Origin: Trichomonas vaginalis G3
Lineage: Eukaryota > Parabasalia > Trichomonadida > Trichomonadidae
Assembly: GCF_026262505.1 (NCBI RefSeq)
Contig: NC_067206.1
Span: forward strand, 15,124,205 to 15,188,204
DNA length: 64,000 nt
Direction of reading: 5' to 3'
Part shown: positions 19,893 to 28,927 of the stretch, piece by piece
Numbering within the stretch: position 1 is the stretch's first letter
Layout of the letters: each line of letters starts with the position of its first letter
The notes under the pieces: generated by a model
The model's database searches: none
The model's input: the letters and a program-made list of their open reading frames with translations, nothing else
What the model was told of the DNA's origin: nothing
Position numbers and translations under genes: made by a program

Positions 19893-20312
19893 ATGGACGT
19901 ATTCGGATATCTCTTCGAATTGAAGCAGAACAAAGTTTATACTCACAAACAATACAAATACATTGACAGAATAGTTCTTTACACAAACAATGGAAAATGT
20001 TATAGAATAGCAGTCTTTGCTGAACCAAAATATTTTCATAAAGCAAAGAAAGTTGGTATAACTGAAATGGTGAAAGTTCTTGAAGCAGACAAAAATATAA
20101 CAACAAAACTGACCGATATTTCTAAAGGTAAGTTTATAATACAATATTATGTCAAAACTGGCGTACTGTCAATATTTGACGGAGAGAAGTCAGTTCAAGA
20201 ACAACTTACTGACCTGCTGCCAAAATCTGCTCGATGGAAGCTGTCGTTATGCCAATCTGAGGAGCCCCAGCAGGTTTCATCGAACGAATCTTCAAAAGAG
20301 CATCTTCCGTGA
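19893..20312 (+). CDS. 139-aa element protein (copy A)
   Basis: Intact: MDVFGYLFELKQNKVYTHKQ, then IDRIVLYTNNGKCYRIAVFA, then a basic helical part (FHKAKKVGITEMVKVLEADK). The last 35 codons overlap the 3' end of the convergent capsid-candidate gene (20206-20312). An overlap of this length between convergent genes suggests strong compaction, or an original stop that lay earlier. Copy B has lost a base near 45479. Function unknown. Confidence 0.65.
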   Translation: MDVFGYLFELKQNKVYTHKQYKYIDRIVLYTNNGKCYRIAVFAEPKYFHKAKKVGITEMVKVLEADKNITTKLTDISKGKFIIQYYVKTGVLSIFDGEKSVQEQLTDLLPKSARWKLSLCQSEEPQQVSSNESSKEHLP

Positions 20313-21402
20313 AAAGTGCTATTGGTTTTGTAAACTTCTTTGCTCTCAATTCATCTGGACCGTCTCTGTCACCAGTATATTGTATTTGAACTGTACCAAC
20401 AGTTGAAATACCACCCATAAAGTCTTCTGAGTCAGCAAATGGAATGCCAAGCCAAAAGTTTGAACGGTCTCCATTTGTATATTGAGTTTTTTGACCTCCT
20501 GTATGAGTCCATACTTTCACATATGGCATAATAGAACTTTGCATTTCAGGGTTAATGGTTGTTGTGAAGTTGTTGTTAAAGTTCATAGCATCTAATGTCA
20601 AGTTGTATGACCTCATATCCTCACCTGTAGAATATTCTTCTCTTGGATAATATTTGCCATCTATGTTTATATGATATTTAATACCAGGGTTGTAGAAACA
20701 AGAATAGTCATTTATAGTTCGTCTGAACAGTACAAACATAGTATCTGCATGTTTCATTGCAGTTGTTAAAGCAATATCTGTTCTTGCACCTGCGGCTCCT
20801 GGATTTTGGTTTCCAACTTCACCTGCAAAGTCTTTGACAGATATTTGGTGTATAGGGAACATAAGTGGAACTGCAATATATTTGGCAGCTAAAGCATTTG
20901 GAACGTTAGGGTCAAGTCTTCTTATTTTCTCAATATTTGCATACTGGTCTGTTTGTTCTCTAGCTTGTGGTTGTACTGAGTTTCTCAAAGCGAACCATTC
21001 ATAGTTTGCCCATGTTACTGTTTGAACTAAGTCAGAGTTAGAATATATCTTATATCCCATGAAAACTTCTGGAGCATATTGGTATCCGACATAGAAAATT
21101 CCATTGCAACCTTTCTTGTCAGACAACTTGGCAGAAGGTTTTATTTCAATGTCTTGTTCCACGTATAAGAATGAGTTGTCAATAGAAATAATATGAAACC
21201 TGTCGCAAGCAATATCTACTGTTGTTGAAGAACCTTCTCCAAACTCACCTACGTTTCCATAAGAAACAGCAGTTGTATATTCGTAAGTTCCAGGAACTAT
21301 TTCTGACCTTCTAATGGCATTGTCGCATTCGTTATACCATTCGGAAACATTTCCGTTCATGGCATCCAAAACTGTTGGCGTTATATTCTGAGCGGCGTAC
21401 AT
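20206..21402 (-). CDS. 398-aa candidate major capsid protein (copy A, intact)
   Basis: A uniform, globular, beta-rich-looking protein without signal peptide, membrane segment or low-complexity sequence. Segments such as YEYTTAVSYGNVGEFGEG, NFWLGIPFADSEDFMGG and PIALFTEDALLKIR alternate short hydrophobic and polar stretches as in jelly-roll proteins. Size, the neighbouring large coiled-coil protein and the packaging ATPases in the same element make it the best candidate for the major capsid protein. No diagnostic motif is visible, so this is inferred from context. Copy B (45648-46842) is broken by three frameshifts. Confidence 0.6.
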   Translation of the reverse strand: MYAAQNITPTVLDAMNGNVSEWYNECDNAIRRSEIVPGTYEYTTAVSYGNVGEFGEGSSTTVDIACDRFHIISIDNSFLYVEQDIEIKPSAKLSDKKGCNGIFYVGYQYAPEVFMGYKIYSNSDLVQTVTWANYEWFALRNSVQPQAREQTDQYANIEKIRRLDPNVPNALAAKYIAVPLMFPIHQISVKDFAGEVGNQNPGAAGARTDIALTTAMKHADTMFVLFRRTINDYSCFYNPGIKYHINIDGKYYPREEYSTGEDMRSYNLTLDAMNFNNNFTTTINPEMQSSIMPYVKVWTHTGGQKTQYTNGDRSNFWLGIPFADSEDFMGGISTVGTVQIQYTGDRDGPDELRAKKFTKPIALFTEDALLKIRSMKPAGAPQIGITTASIEQILAAGQ

Positions 21403-21434
21403 TTCATATGGGTAAAAATATAGAATAGTTGGAT

Positions 21435-24400
21435 TTATATATCATAATAGAACCCACTCGGACCAAGCTTTACTTTCTTCCTGACTGAGTTTTCAACTCT
21501 TCTTTTTCCTTCATTGCCACTACTTTCACTAGATGAAGTTACTTCTTCACTACTTTCACTTTGTTCTACTCTTCTTCTTTGGTGTCGCTTTTGGTAACTT
21601 GCCCTCTGCTTCAAGTTGTTGCATCTTTGCCTCATGTTCACCTAGTATGTTGTAAATTTCCCATGTCCTTTTTGCCTTTGGGCTCTGGTCGCCCATCTCA
21701 GGTAACCTATATCCTAGAAAGATTTTGTCATAGTTTGTATTTGAGTCTTCGCGTATTGTTTGCATGACTCTTTCCTGAGTTTCCGGTTCAAGCTCTTCAA
21801 ATATAGCTTGTCCATATGGAATAAGCTCGTTTCCAAATATATGTTTTTGTAGCCATTCTGGTTTTCTTTCCATGTTACCAATAATATCTTTTGTGAATGG
21901 GAAAGCTTTTACCCAATGTTTCAGTCTTGCGTCATTTATTTCTGTAGTTGGTTTTATTTTGTCAAGGAACATGTTTTTCAATACTAACATTTCATTTGGT
22001 ACTGTCCATTTGAGTTTTCTTAAATATTCATCCCTTCTCAGTTCATTGTCTGCAAAGTAAGTTTTTATGACATTTTGTAAACTTTCGTTTGCAAGGTCAT
22101 GTACAATAGGTTCTCTTCCTTCTCTCTCCCTAACTTTCTTTCTAAACTCTTCACCAAATATACCATCTTTATGGTTCTGTGTAGTTCTTTGAGATAAATG
22201 TTTTAGAACGTCAGGTGTTATATTTCCATCAGCCATGTTCATTTCATACTGGTTCAAAATATCTGCATCTTTCATATCTTTCAATGGCATTAAAGCCGCG
22301 CTGAAAATACCAGCTATATCTGGTTCACCATTCACTTCCATTGCGTCTACAACTTCTTGGAATTGTGGTTGTAAGTTTATGAACCACCTATCCGGATTAG
22401 CTTTATGACCCCATCTCATTGTAGTTCCATAGTCTGCATAAACAAAAGTAGGTTTGTTTCCATATTGGTTAGGTTCTGAATGAACTTTAAACAATGTTTC
22501 ATTTCTATATGTTTTGTTGAAATTTAACCTTTTATTTTCACCGAGTTCAGCCAAAGATTGAACGTTATATGGTCGTAAGTAAAAAGGATTGTTGTATTTG
22601 CGTACATTTTCTTTCAGTTCTTCCATTCTATGCTGAATATTTTCATCTGATGTTGGAGTCTTTTGTATGTCGGCGAACATTTTTCGATATTCTTCTACTA
22701 TGTCAGCCGAATTTTTCTTAGACTCTTGGAAAGATTCCATATTCTCCGCATACTCTTGTTGAGGGTCAAGATTTTTCGGCTGTTCCAAATCTTCATCTAG
22801 TTCTGTGAAGTTAGTTTCCAAAGGAGGGACTTGTTCGTTTCCTTCTGGCTCTTCTAGCTGTTGTTGCTGAACTATTTCTTCCATGTCTGGTTGTATCTGA
22901 ACTTCTTCCTGTGGAGTTTCTTGTACCTCATCTGCTGGCATTTCATATATTCCGAGACCGTTTTTAACAAGTTCCCTATTTAAGTCATCCGCATTCATAA
23001 CCCTTTCTTCTTTCGTTCCGTCTCTATTTTTTACGCGTTTCATGAAGATAGTTGAATTATCATTTATCTCTGACACCAAATATCTCGGAGTAAATTCAGT
23101 CATGTCATTTGGATGATATGCTATTAAATCATATCCCTTAGCGAGCTTGTATTTTCCAGGTTTGAAATTATATCCCATTTGGTGCTGAACCATAAAGCTA
23201 AATAGGTTCGGGTCAGTATTTCCTTCCTTGAACTTTCTAATAGCTTCTTTATATCTGTCACTAAAGTCAAGAGTATCTGGGTAACCATAGTCTTCCTTAA
23301 GCATTTTTAAGAATTCTTGGTTTCCTTGTTCTCTACTTCTTTTATGTCCTTGCTCTGTTTGTGGTTGTTGTTGTGCAGGGTTTTGAACTGTTGGTTGCTG
23401 TGCAGTGTTTTGAACTGTTGGTTGTGGTGCAGTGTTTTGAACTGTTGGTTGTGGTGCAGTGTTTTGAACTGTTGGTTGTTGTGTTGGTTTTGGTGCATGC
23501 CTGTGTCTGTGTCCATGTGACGATGTAAATGTTTTAGGTAGTCCTGGTGCAGGTGCTTCTCTTGGAGGGTTTGGTGGTATATAAGTTCCACCAGCTGGCA
23601 CATATGTTCCATCTGCAGCATAATGTCCTACCTGACTTTTCGTTCTTAAGAAAGCATTTACTAGGTCTGTTTTGGTCTGTTGTAACTCTTTTTCTTGACT
23701 TTCCACAACAGTTGCTCTAACGGCGTCATAGGCACTTTGAACTGCCTGTCTCGTTGCTGCATCTGTTATTTTCGTCATATTTTGTGCTACTTCTTTTAAC
23801 TCTTTGTCGAAACCTTCAGACTTCAGTTTCTTTCCAGATGAGAAGTCGTTCACTAGTTTCACCTTACTATGAAGAGCTTCGAAGGCGTTCTTAAAGTCAG
23901 CATTCATTAAAGCTTCATTTGAACTGTCTTCATCCGCTTGTATTTTTGTCCTTATTGACCCTATAAGTTGGGCTGCTTTGGCGTTGGCTTGGGCATCTAA
24001 CCAGTCATTATTAGCTTTTATATATTCTGCGCTTTTCATTGCCTTTTGCATGGCTGCGTCGTTATTTTTACTTTCTTGTGCTAAGTTTTCATACTGTACG
24101 GTTTGGTTTTGCAACTGTAAAAGTTTTTCTGCCTTTACATTTGCTTCAACTTCTTTTTTATACTCATCGCTATCCATATATGTCTTCAGGGCTTTTTGTT
24201 TTATCTCTTCATCTTTCAGTACTTTATATTGAGTAGTATGGTTTTTCAAATTTATAACATCTTGTTCCATTTTTGCTACTTCTGCTGCTTTTTCTGACAC
24301 TTTTTTCGCATATTCCTCTGTACTTAGTTCTTTCAGTTGTTCTTCTTTCTTCTTTTTCTCTACGTTTAACTCATTGAGTTTCTTTGTGTGTCTGTCATAT

Positions 24401-24753
24401 TCTAGTTTCTTTTCGTTTTCACTTATTTGTTTCTGTATGTCTATGTTTGACTTTTTGACATCTGTTATTTGATTTTTGAGTGAACTCAAATTCATTTGAC
24501 TTTGAGGGTTATAAGCTGTTCCGTCTGCAGCTCCACCATAGCCTGCCATTTTCGCTAAAAGTGCCGCTCTTAAACCTCCACTCTGTGCACCAATAACTCA
24601 GTTTAAAAGCATAGGGTTGCTTGACATTTGTTGCAGCATAGTGGGGTCATTCATCATTTGTTGTTGCAACTGTTGTTGTGGTGTCAGTTTTACTATTGGA
24701 TGTTTCAATGCTCTCTTCCTCTTACGTATATTCTTACGTAGCTTACGTGGCAT
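21435..24753 (-). pseudogene. ~1,100-aa coiled-coil protein with PTVQN repeats (copy A, interrupted)
   Basis: The gene start is at 24753 (MPRKLRKNI, very basic). A nonsense change near 24598 (CGA to TGA, by comparison with copy B) interrupts codon ~52; a 997-aa frame follows from the internal ATG at 24549 (MAGYGG). Order of regions: basic N-terminus; long coiled coil; four tandem PTVQN repeats (23370-23490); a globular middle (TLDFSDRYKEAIRKF, FTPRYLVSEINDN); a Glu/Gln-rich linker; and a helical C-terminus. The 997-aa frame ends KKKSRTK at 21556, while a Ser/Glu-rich tail ending SGFYYDI continues to 21435 in another frame, so the tail is probably frameshifted. It could be an internal virion or tape-measure-like protein; no family is recognised. 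Confidence 0.75.
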
Positions 24754-25215
24754 TTTAAGTGAAGTTAAAAAGCGGTTTTTGACAGATGTTTATATGACAC
24801 TTTTTGTTCAGCACAAAAAACTACTCGGTCAAAGTGTTGTCAGTTTTGTAAAATAACCGTCTTATCTCATTCTATAAGGGGGAAAGTCTTCTCAAAGTAT
24901 ACTTCCTTGGAACGCCTGTAACTTTTCCTGTAGCGACGATAGACCCTTACTTGTCCGGACAAAGTTATACTATTTTGAGTGCTCTACAAAAAAGTCAACA
25001 GCGACGACTCTCAAAAACCGTTGTGTAAAAAGTTTTACCGTTGGACAAAAAAGTATATATAGAAAACAAAAAACGTTTATAGTTCATTCAATATTTGAGA
25101 TAAACCGTTTTTCCAACGGTAACTATTAAATAAAATAAAAAAATAGAGGGGGTCTCCGTTGACGAAAACGGTTCATCTCAAACTCTTATTTGAAAAAAAC
25201 AGTTCATTTTTCATA
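24754..25215. promoter_or_regulatory. Bidirectional promoter region with Myb-like sites (copy A)
   Basis: This 460-bp spacer lies between the divergent large-protein gene and the variable terminal gene. It is nearly identical to 50273-50740 although the gene to its right is not. CAACGG/CCGTTG or AACGGT sites occur near 24855, 25017, 25037, 25102, 25115, 25157 and 25166. YAACGG is the general Myb recognition core, and T. vaginalis is known to use Myb factors. A TATATATAG stretch at 25052 and an ATTCAATATTTGAGAT segment are also shared. Confidence 0.55.
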
Positions 25216-26181
25216 ATGGCATTCGCTAGCGTGTTCGCTCCAAATTCACCTGAAGAAATTGCTTGCAGACTTTCAGCACCCACAGGTTTAGAACCTCAAT
25301 ATCAAACTGCAGCATCTACACATTCTCCAAGCAGAACAGACAATTCAAATTCAAATTTGTCCTGCAATTCACTCAATCCAAAGCCACTTTCACTACCAAA
25401 AACAATACCAAACGAGCTCCGTATTACAAAGAACCACAGCAACGCTGAACTACGCAAAATACTACTCAGATTGTCTGAAGAATACTTCAATTCAAAGCCA
25501 GAAGAAAGAGTTCCTGCAACTTTTAACAAAGAATATTGTGAACAACTCAACAAAGTTCTTGCAGACTTTACCAAACTACAAAAAGAAACACCTGACCCAT
25601 TCGAATTAGGTGACACAATTGTCAACTATTTTCCAACAATAACAAAGATAATGGTTGACAGAACTATATGTCAGCTTATTGAAAGTCTTCCACCCAAAGC
25701 TGCAAAAAAAGTCGAACAGCTTTGGGTCGAATTCAAATCAAAGAGTTACGGATATCAGGATGACGAAGAAGAACGTGAGTACGGACAAGAAACAGCAAAA
25801 TGGCAATGTCTTAGCTCACTCAACCCCAAGTTCAAACCATTATTTTACTCAGACAACAACACAATTCAAGTACGCAAAATTGCTATTCATTTCGTTAACC
25901 AAGCAGAAGACATTGAAGAAGGAGACTCTATCTCAGTTTATGTTTGCTACTGCAAGTTTTTCAAGGACGAATTTGGAGGACCAATTCTCATGCATGTCTT
26001 CAAGCCACATCAGCAACTCTACGTTGAAACTGAAATAACACTCATGCATGGAATGTATCTCAAGTTTGAAAGCCAATTGGAAAACACATACAACATTTGG
26101 CTTTCATACATTCAGTTCGATACACCAGATGACTTTGATGTTGAAGAAGAAGAGTCCTCCGAATTCACACCAGAAGACTAA
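25216..26181 (+). CDS. 321-aa rapidly diverging terminal protein (copy A, intact)
   Basis: Start at MAFASVFAPN (25216), chosen because it aligns with the copy B start and lies after the conserved spacer. The first 75 residues are Ser/Asn/Pro-rich and unstructured; the middle (LRKILLRLSEEYFNSKPEER to NYFPTITKIM) is helical; the C-terminal half has SYGYQDDEEEREYGQETAKW and an acidic tail ending EESSEFTPED. The copy B protein has the same layout and length but only patchy residue identity, while flanking DNA and the last 10 residues are conserved. A surface or host-interaction protein would fit; function not shown. Confidence 0.75.
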   Translation: MAFASVFAPNSPEEIACRLSAPTGLEPQYQTAASTHSPSRTDNSNSNLSCNSLNPKPLSLPKTIPNELRITKNHSNAELRKILLRLSEEYFNSKPEERVPATFNKEYCEQLNKVLADFTKLQKETPDPFELGDTIVNYFPTITKIMVDRTICQLIESLPPKAAKKVEQLWVEFKSKSYGYQDDEEEREYGQETAKWQCLSSLNPKFKPLFYSDNNTIQVRKIAIHFVNQAEDIEEGDSISVYVCYCKFFKDEFGGPILMHVFKPHQQLYVETEITLMHGMYLKFESQLENTYNIWLSYIQFDTPDDFDVEEEESSEFTPED

Positions 26182-26220
26182 CAATTTTCCGAATAAAAAC
26201 TTCATTTATACTAAACATCT

Positions 26221-26257
26221 TCAGGGCTAGAGGGCACGAAATGCCTGGAAGCCCCCC
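26221..26257. repeat. GC-rich hairpin, copy 1
   Basis: GGGCTAGAGGGCACGAAATG followed by CCTGGAAGCCCC forms a two-part stem with a 3-base loop. It stands out in AT-rich DNA, 40 bp after the stop of the variable gene. Near-copies are at 26615-26649 and 51685-51719. Confidence 0.75.
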
Positions 26258-26308
26258 ACATACTATCAGAGCTTGTAAGAAAAAAAATATAAGTAAAATA
26301 TTAATTTT

Positions 26309-26578
26309 TTATTCCAATTCTTTCAATTTGTTATATAATTTGTTTCGTTCAGCAGTATAATATAATAAGTCACTGACCAACTGGTCCACTTCTATATGTG
26401 ACTCTGCCGATGAGACTCTATAGACTGTTTCGTCAATCTTCGAATTGTAATTTGCAATTTGTTGTCTCAAATACTCCAGAGTCTCCTCCTTCATCTTCTC
26501 AAGCACTTCTAACTGCTCTGGTGTTGGTTGGTGCGTAGAAAAGTGCGCAATGACTTCGTCCCAATTACGGAATGACAT
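26309..26578 (-). CDS. 89-aa helical protein between two hairpins
   Basis: Starting at ATG 26578 (MSFRNWDEVIAHFSTHQPTP). The rest is predicted coiled coil (EQLEVLEKMKEETLEYLRQQ, AERNKLYNKLKELE). It is present at the right end of copy A only and absent after copy B. It is bracketed by direct copies of the GC-rich hairpin and reads toward copy A. No family recognised. Confidence 0.65.
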   Translation of the reverse strand: MSFRNWDEVIAHFSTHQPTPEQLEVLEKMKEETLEYLRQQIANYNSKIDETVYRVSSAESHIEVDQLVSDLLYYTAERNKLYNKLKELE

Positions 26579-26614
26579 TCTAATTTTTGTTGCAATAAAC
26601 TTTGGAAAAAATTT

Positions 26615-26649
26615 AGGGGCTAGAGGGCACGAAGTGCCTGGAAGCCCCA
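26615..26649. repeat. GC-rich hairpin, copy 2 (likely right boundary of copy A)
   Basis: GGGGCTAGAGGGCACGAAGT followed by GCCTGGAAGCCCC. It continues CACTACCTTTTTTT, matching CACTACTTTTTTT after the hairpin at the end of copy B, so the element boundary is probably just after this T run in both copies. Confidence 0.75.
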
Positions 26650-26666
26650 CTACCTTTTTTTTTTTA

Positions 26667-26830
26667 ATAGTATATAAATTCTATTAAAATGGATTTGATC
26701 CAAAAAAATATAAAACCAAAAATAATTGTTATAATTTAAATGAAGAAGTAATTTAAAACGATTTTATTTATGATCAAATTTTATATATTTTTTTTGGATC
26801 AAATCCATTTTAATAGAATTTATATACTAT
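26667..26830. repeat. Long palindrome, ~50-bp arms
   Basis: The arm at 26667-26714 (ATAGTATATAAATTCTATTA...) is repeated inverted at 26780-26830 with one or two length differences in the A/T runs. The 65-bp loop is AT-rich. It could be a small MITE or a fold-back structure sitting directly at the right boundary of copy A. Confidence 0.8.
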
Positions 26831-27019
26831 TCATCTATTAGTAAACACTACCGTATATTATTTTTTAAGCTATCTTATTTTTTGAAATTTGATTCAAATC
26901 TTTGGTCGCAAGAAGAATTGCATGATAAATAAAAACATTTAATCAAAGTCAATTTTATTTTTCATATTCAAATGGACTGAGTGTTAACATTTAACATTTT
27001 TTGCTAATTGTCGTCAAAA

Positions 27020-27371
27020 ATTAGGCGTAAAGCAAAAATTGATATTTCATATGGTTTTATGATAGATAAGCATTATATTCCCACTCATTATATTCGTAAA
27101 TTTTGAGGTTTATCCTTCGCTTTTAAGATCATTGAATTTGATTTTTATATAAAATAGTTATATATTAGAAAATAATATGAGTTTATGTGATATTATTTTT
27201 CAGAAGATTTTGTGTTCTTCTTCAAAATTTTATTTTTTTATTAAAAAGAATCTTTACAAAATATACATTTACTTTAATTAATATTTAAAAACGTGCTCTA
27301 TCAAAAGTTCCAAAAATTCAATATTTTAGCTTTTCTGAGGTGTCACTTTTGATGAATTTCTGTTTACAACA
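27020..27371. repeat. Half of a fold-back repeat
   Basis: The sequence from GCGTAAAGCAAAAATTGATA to GAATTTCTGTTTACAACA matches 59328-59444 joined to 60149-60385 almost exactly. This copy lacks the insertion present there, so it provides the empty target site (GAATT at 27134-27138). Only one arm of the longer palindrome is present. No coding potential. Confidence 0.85.
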
Positions 27372-27588
27372 CTAGCCCATAAGAAATTTTGCCCAAGACC
27401 CAAGAGGAGGACCGAACCCCAGCCGACCAGCCGGTGACAAAACCAAAACCGTTGTTATTTACATCATATTAATGGTGTCACTTTTTAAATGTCACTTTTA
27501 TGTCACTTTTCACAAATTATATATGTTTTCATGTTTTGTCACTTTTCTGTCACTTTTCAGGTAAAAACATTTTTATTATTATATATAA
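27372..27588. promoter_or_regulatory. Left-end region of copy B with five TGTCACTTTT copies
   Basis: After the flanking repeat stops at 27371 there is a GC-richer stretch (CCCAAGACCCAAGAGGAGGA, 27392-27450), then TGTCACTTTT at 27476, 27490, 27501, 27537 and 27548, then the methyltransferase start at 27589. The cluster could be a promoter array or replication iterons. The exact left end of the element is not resolved; I see no inverted copy of the right-end hairpin. Confidence 0.55.
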
Positions 27589-28407
27589 ATGAATTTTACA
27601 AAACCACCGTTACCGTTCTTTGGAAATAAGAGTAGATGTAAAGATATTATATTGAGAGAACTTAAGAAACTACCGAATGGTCTAACATTTGTAGATTTGT
27701 TCGGTGGAAGTTTCTATATATCCCATTTATGTCATACCGTATTTCCTGACTCAAAGATTATATGCAATGACTTCGACAACTATATGGACCGTCTCAAACA
27801 TATTCCAGACACAAACAATATATTGAAAGAGTTAAAAGAAAAGATACCTATAGGTAAGATGGAACGTATACCATTAGATAAGAAAAATATTGTGAGAGAG
27901 GTTTTGAAAAAAGCAGAATATGTAGACTGGGATAGTATATCTGCTAGACTATTATATAGTGGTGCTATAAGAGTTCATGACATTGAAACACTTATGTCAA
28001 AAGTTTTATATCTTAACTATACAAATGTTTTCAAAGAGGACATAGAAAAATGTATTGAGGGTATAGAGTTTGTGAGATGTCATTGGACAGAGTTGTATGA
28101 AAAATATAAAGACAAGGAAAATGTTTTCTTTATAGTGGACCCGCCGTTCTATAACACATGGGATTTTCAATACCAAGTAGACTGGACTTTGAGAGACTCT
28201 TTAGAAACTTTAGACGTTATACATAACCATCCATGCTTTTACTTTACATCCGATAAAAGTGGTTTGGAAACCGTTATGAGATGGTTAGAGGACATACATG
28301 ACTATGAGTTTAGATATGACAAGATAGAATATGAGAGAGGTCCTATAAACCGGAGAAAGTGTCACAATAAAGAAATTTTATTAGTAAGTAAATGTGGTTT
28401 GAAATAG
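27589..28407 (+). CDS. Dam-type (D12 class) N6-adenine DNA methyltransferase
   Basis: 272 aa, matching the usual 260-290. PFFGNKSR at residues 9-16 is the N-terminal SAM-binding motif (PFxGxK class), FVDLFGGSF at 34-42 follows as the next motif, and the catalytic DPPFY is at 184-188, here with Phe in place of the usual Tyr. NRRKCHNKEILLVS near the end matches the family's C-terminal strand. It would methylate adenine in DNA. It is the leftmost gene of copy B and overlaps the next small gene by 16 bp. T. vaginalis genomes are known to carry 6mA and element-borne Dam-like enzymes, so this could mark element DNA. Confidence 0.92.
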   Translation: MNFTKPPLPFFGNKSRCKDIILRELKKLPNGLTFVDLFGGSFYISHLCHTVFPDSKIICNDFDNYMDRLKHIPDTNNILKELKEKIPIGKMERIPLDKKNIVREVLKKAEYVDWDSISARLLYSGAIRVHDIETLMSKVLYLNYTNVFKEDIEKCIEGIEFVRCHWTELYEKYKDKENVFFIVDPPFYNTWDFQYQVDWTLRDSLETLDVIHNHPCFYFTSDKSGLETVMRWLEDIHDYEFRYDKIEYERGPINRRKCHNKEILLVSKCGLK

Positions 28408-28523
28408 GACTACTTGTTTTAGGTTTTTTCCATTGTGTCATTTATTTATTTGACGTGGCAGAAAAGTACAGAGAATATGAAGATGAACCAATGCCTGCAA
28501 ATGTTCAGCATATGTACTCGTAA
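28392..28523 (+). CDS. 43-aa single-pass membrane protein
   Basis: MWFEIGLLVLGFFHCVIYLF followed by an acidic tail (DVAEKYREYEDEPMPANVQH). One membrane helix at residues 3-20. It starts inside the end of the methyltransferase gene in another frame and ends 23 bp before the next gene. Only one copy is available, so support is length, clean frame and composition. Confidence 0.55.
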   Translation: MWFEIGLLVLGFFHCVIYLFDVAEKYREYEDEPMPANVQHMYS

Positions 28524-28546
28524 GAGATATTTTTATCTAATATTAA

Positions 28547-28909
28547 ATGGACGCACAGAACTTAGCGAATGCACAGCAACCTGGACAACCAAACCCAGAG
28601 AATATTCCAAATGAAGTTAGAATACAAACTGCAATGGCAAACTATGGTCAAGTGCCAACAGATGTACAAATGCAAACTGCCATGTCAAATGACGCTGCGT
28701 TAGGTTTGCCACCATGGTATGCAAATATGAGATGGAAAGAGTTTTATACAAACCCTGAAGTGGGATATAAACAACTTTATGCAGATGACGCGAACACAGG
28801 AGTTGACCCAGAATATGTTTTCTACCAGAGGAGAAACAGAATGTATGAGCTCCAGTTAAAGAATGCTATGGAACTCAACAGGAAACGTAAGAGACTAGGC
28901 GGACATTAG
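28547..28909 (+). CDS. 120-aa element protein
   Basis: The N-terminal 50 residues contain two related segments, EVRIQTAMANYGQVPT and DVQMQTAMSNDAALGL. The C-terminal half is aromatic (WYANMRWKEFYTNPEVGYKQ, YVFYQRRNRMYEL) and ends basic (NRKRKRLGGH). No family recognised; a small virion component is possible from its place beside the 77-aa amphipathic protein. Confidence 0.65.
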   Translation: MDAQNLANAQQPGQPNPENIPNEVRIQTAMANYGQVPTDVQMQTAMSNDAALGLPPWYANMRWKEFYTNPEVGYKQLYADDANTGVDPEYVFYQRRNRMYELQLKNAMELNRKRKRLGGH

Positions 28910-28927
28910 ATTTTTACATATAGTAAA

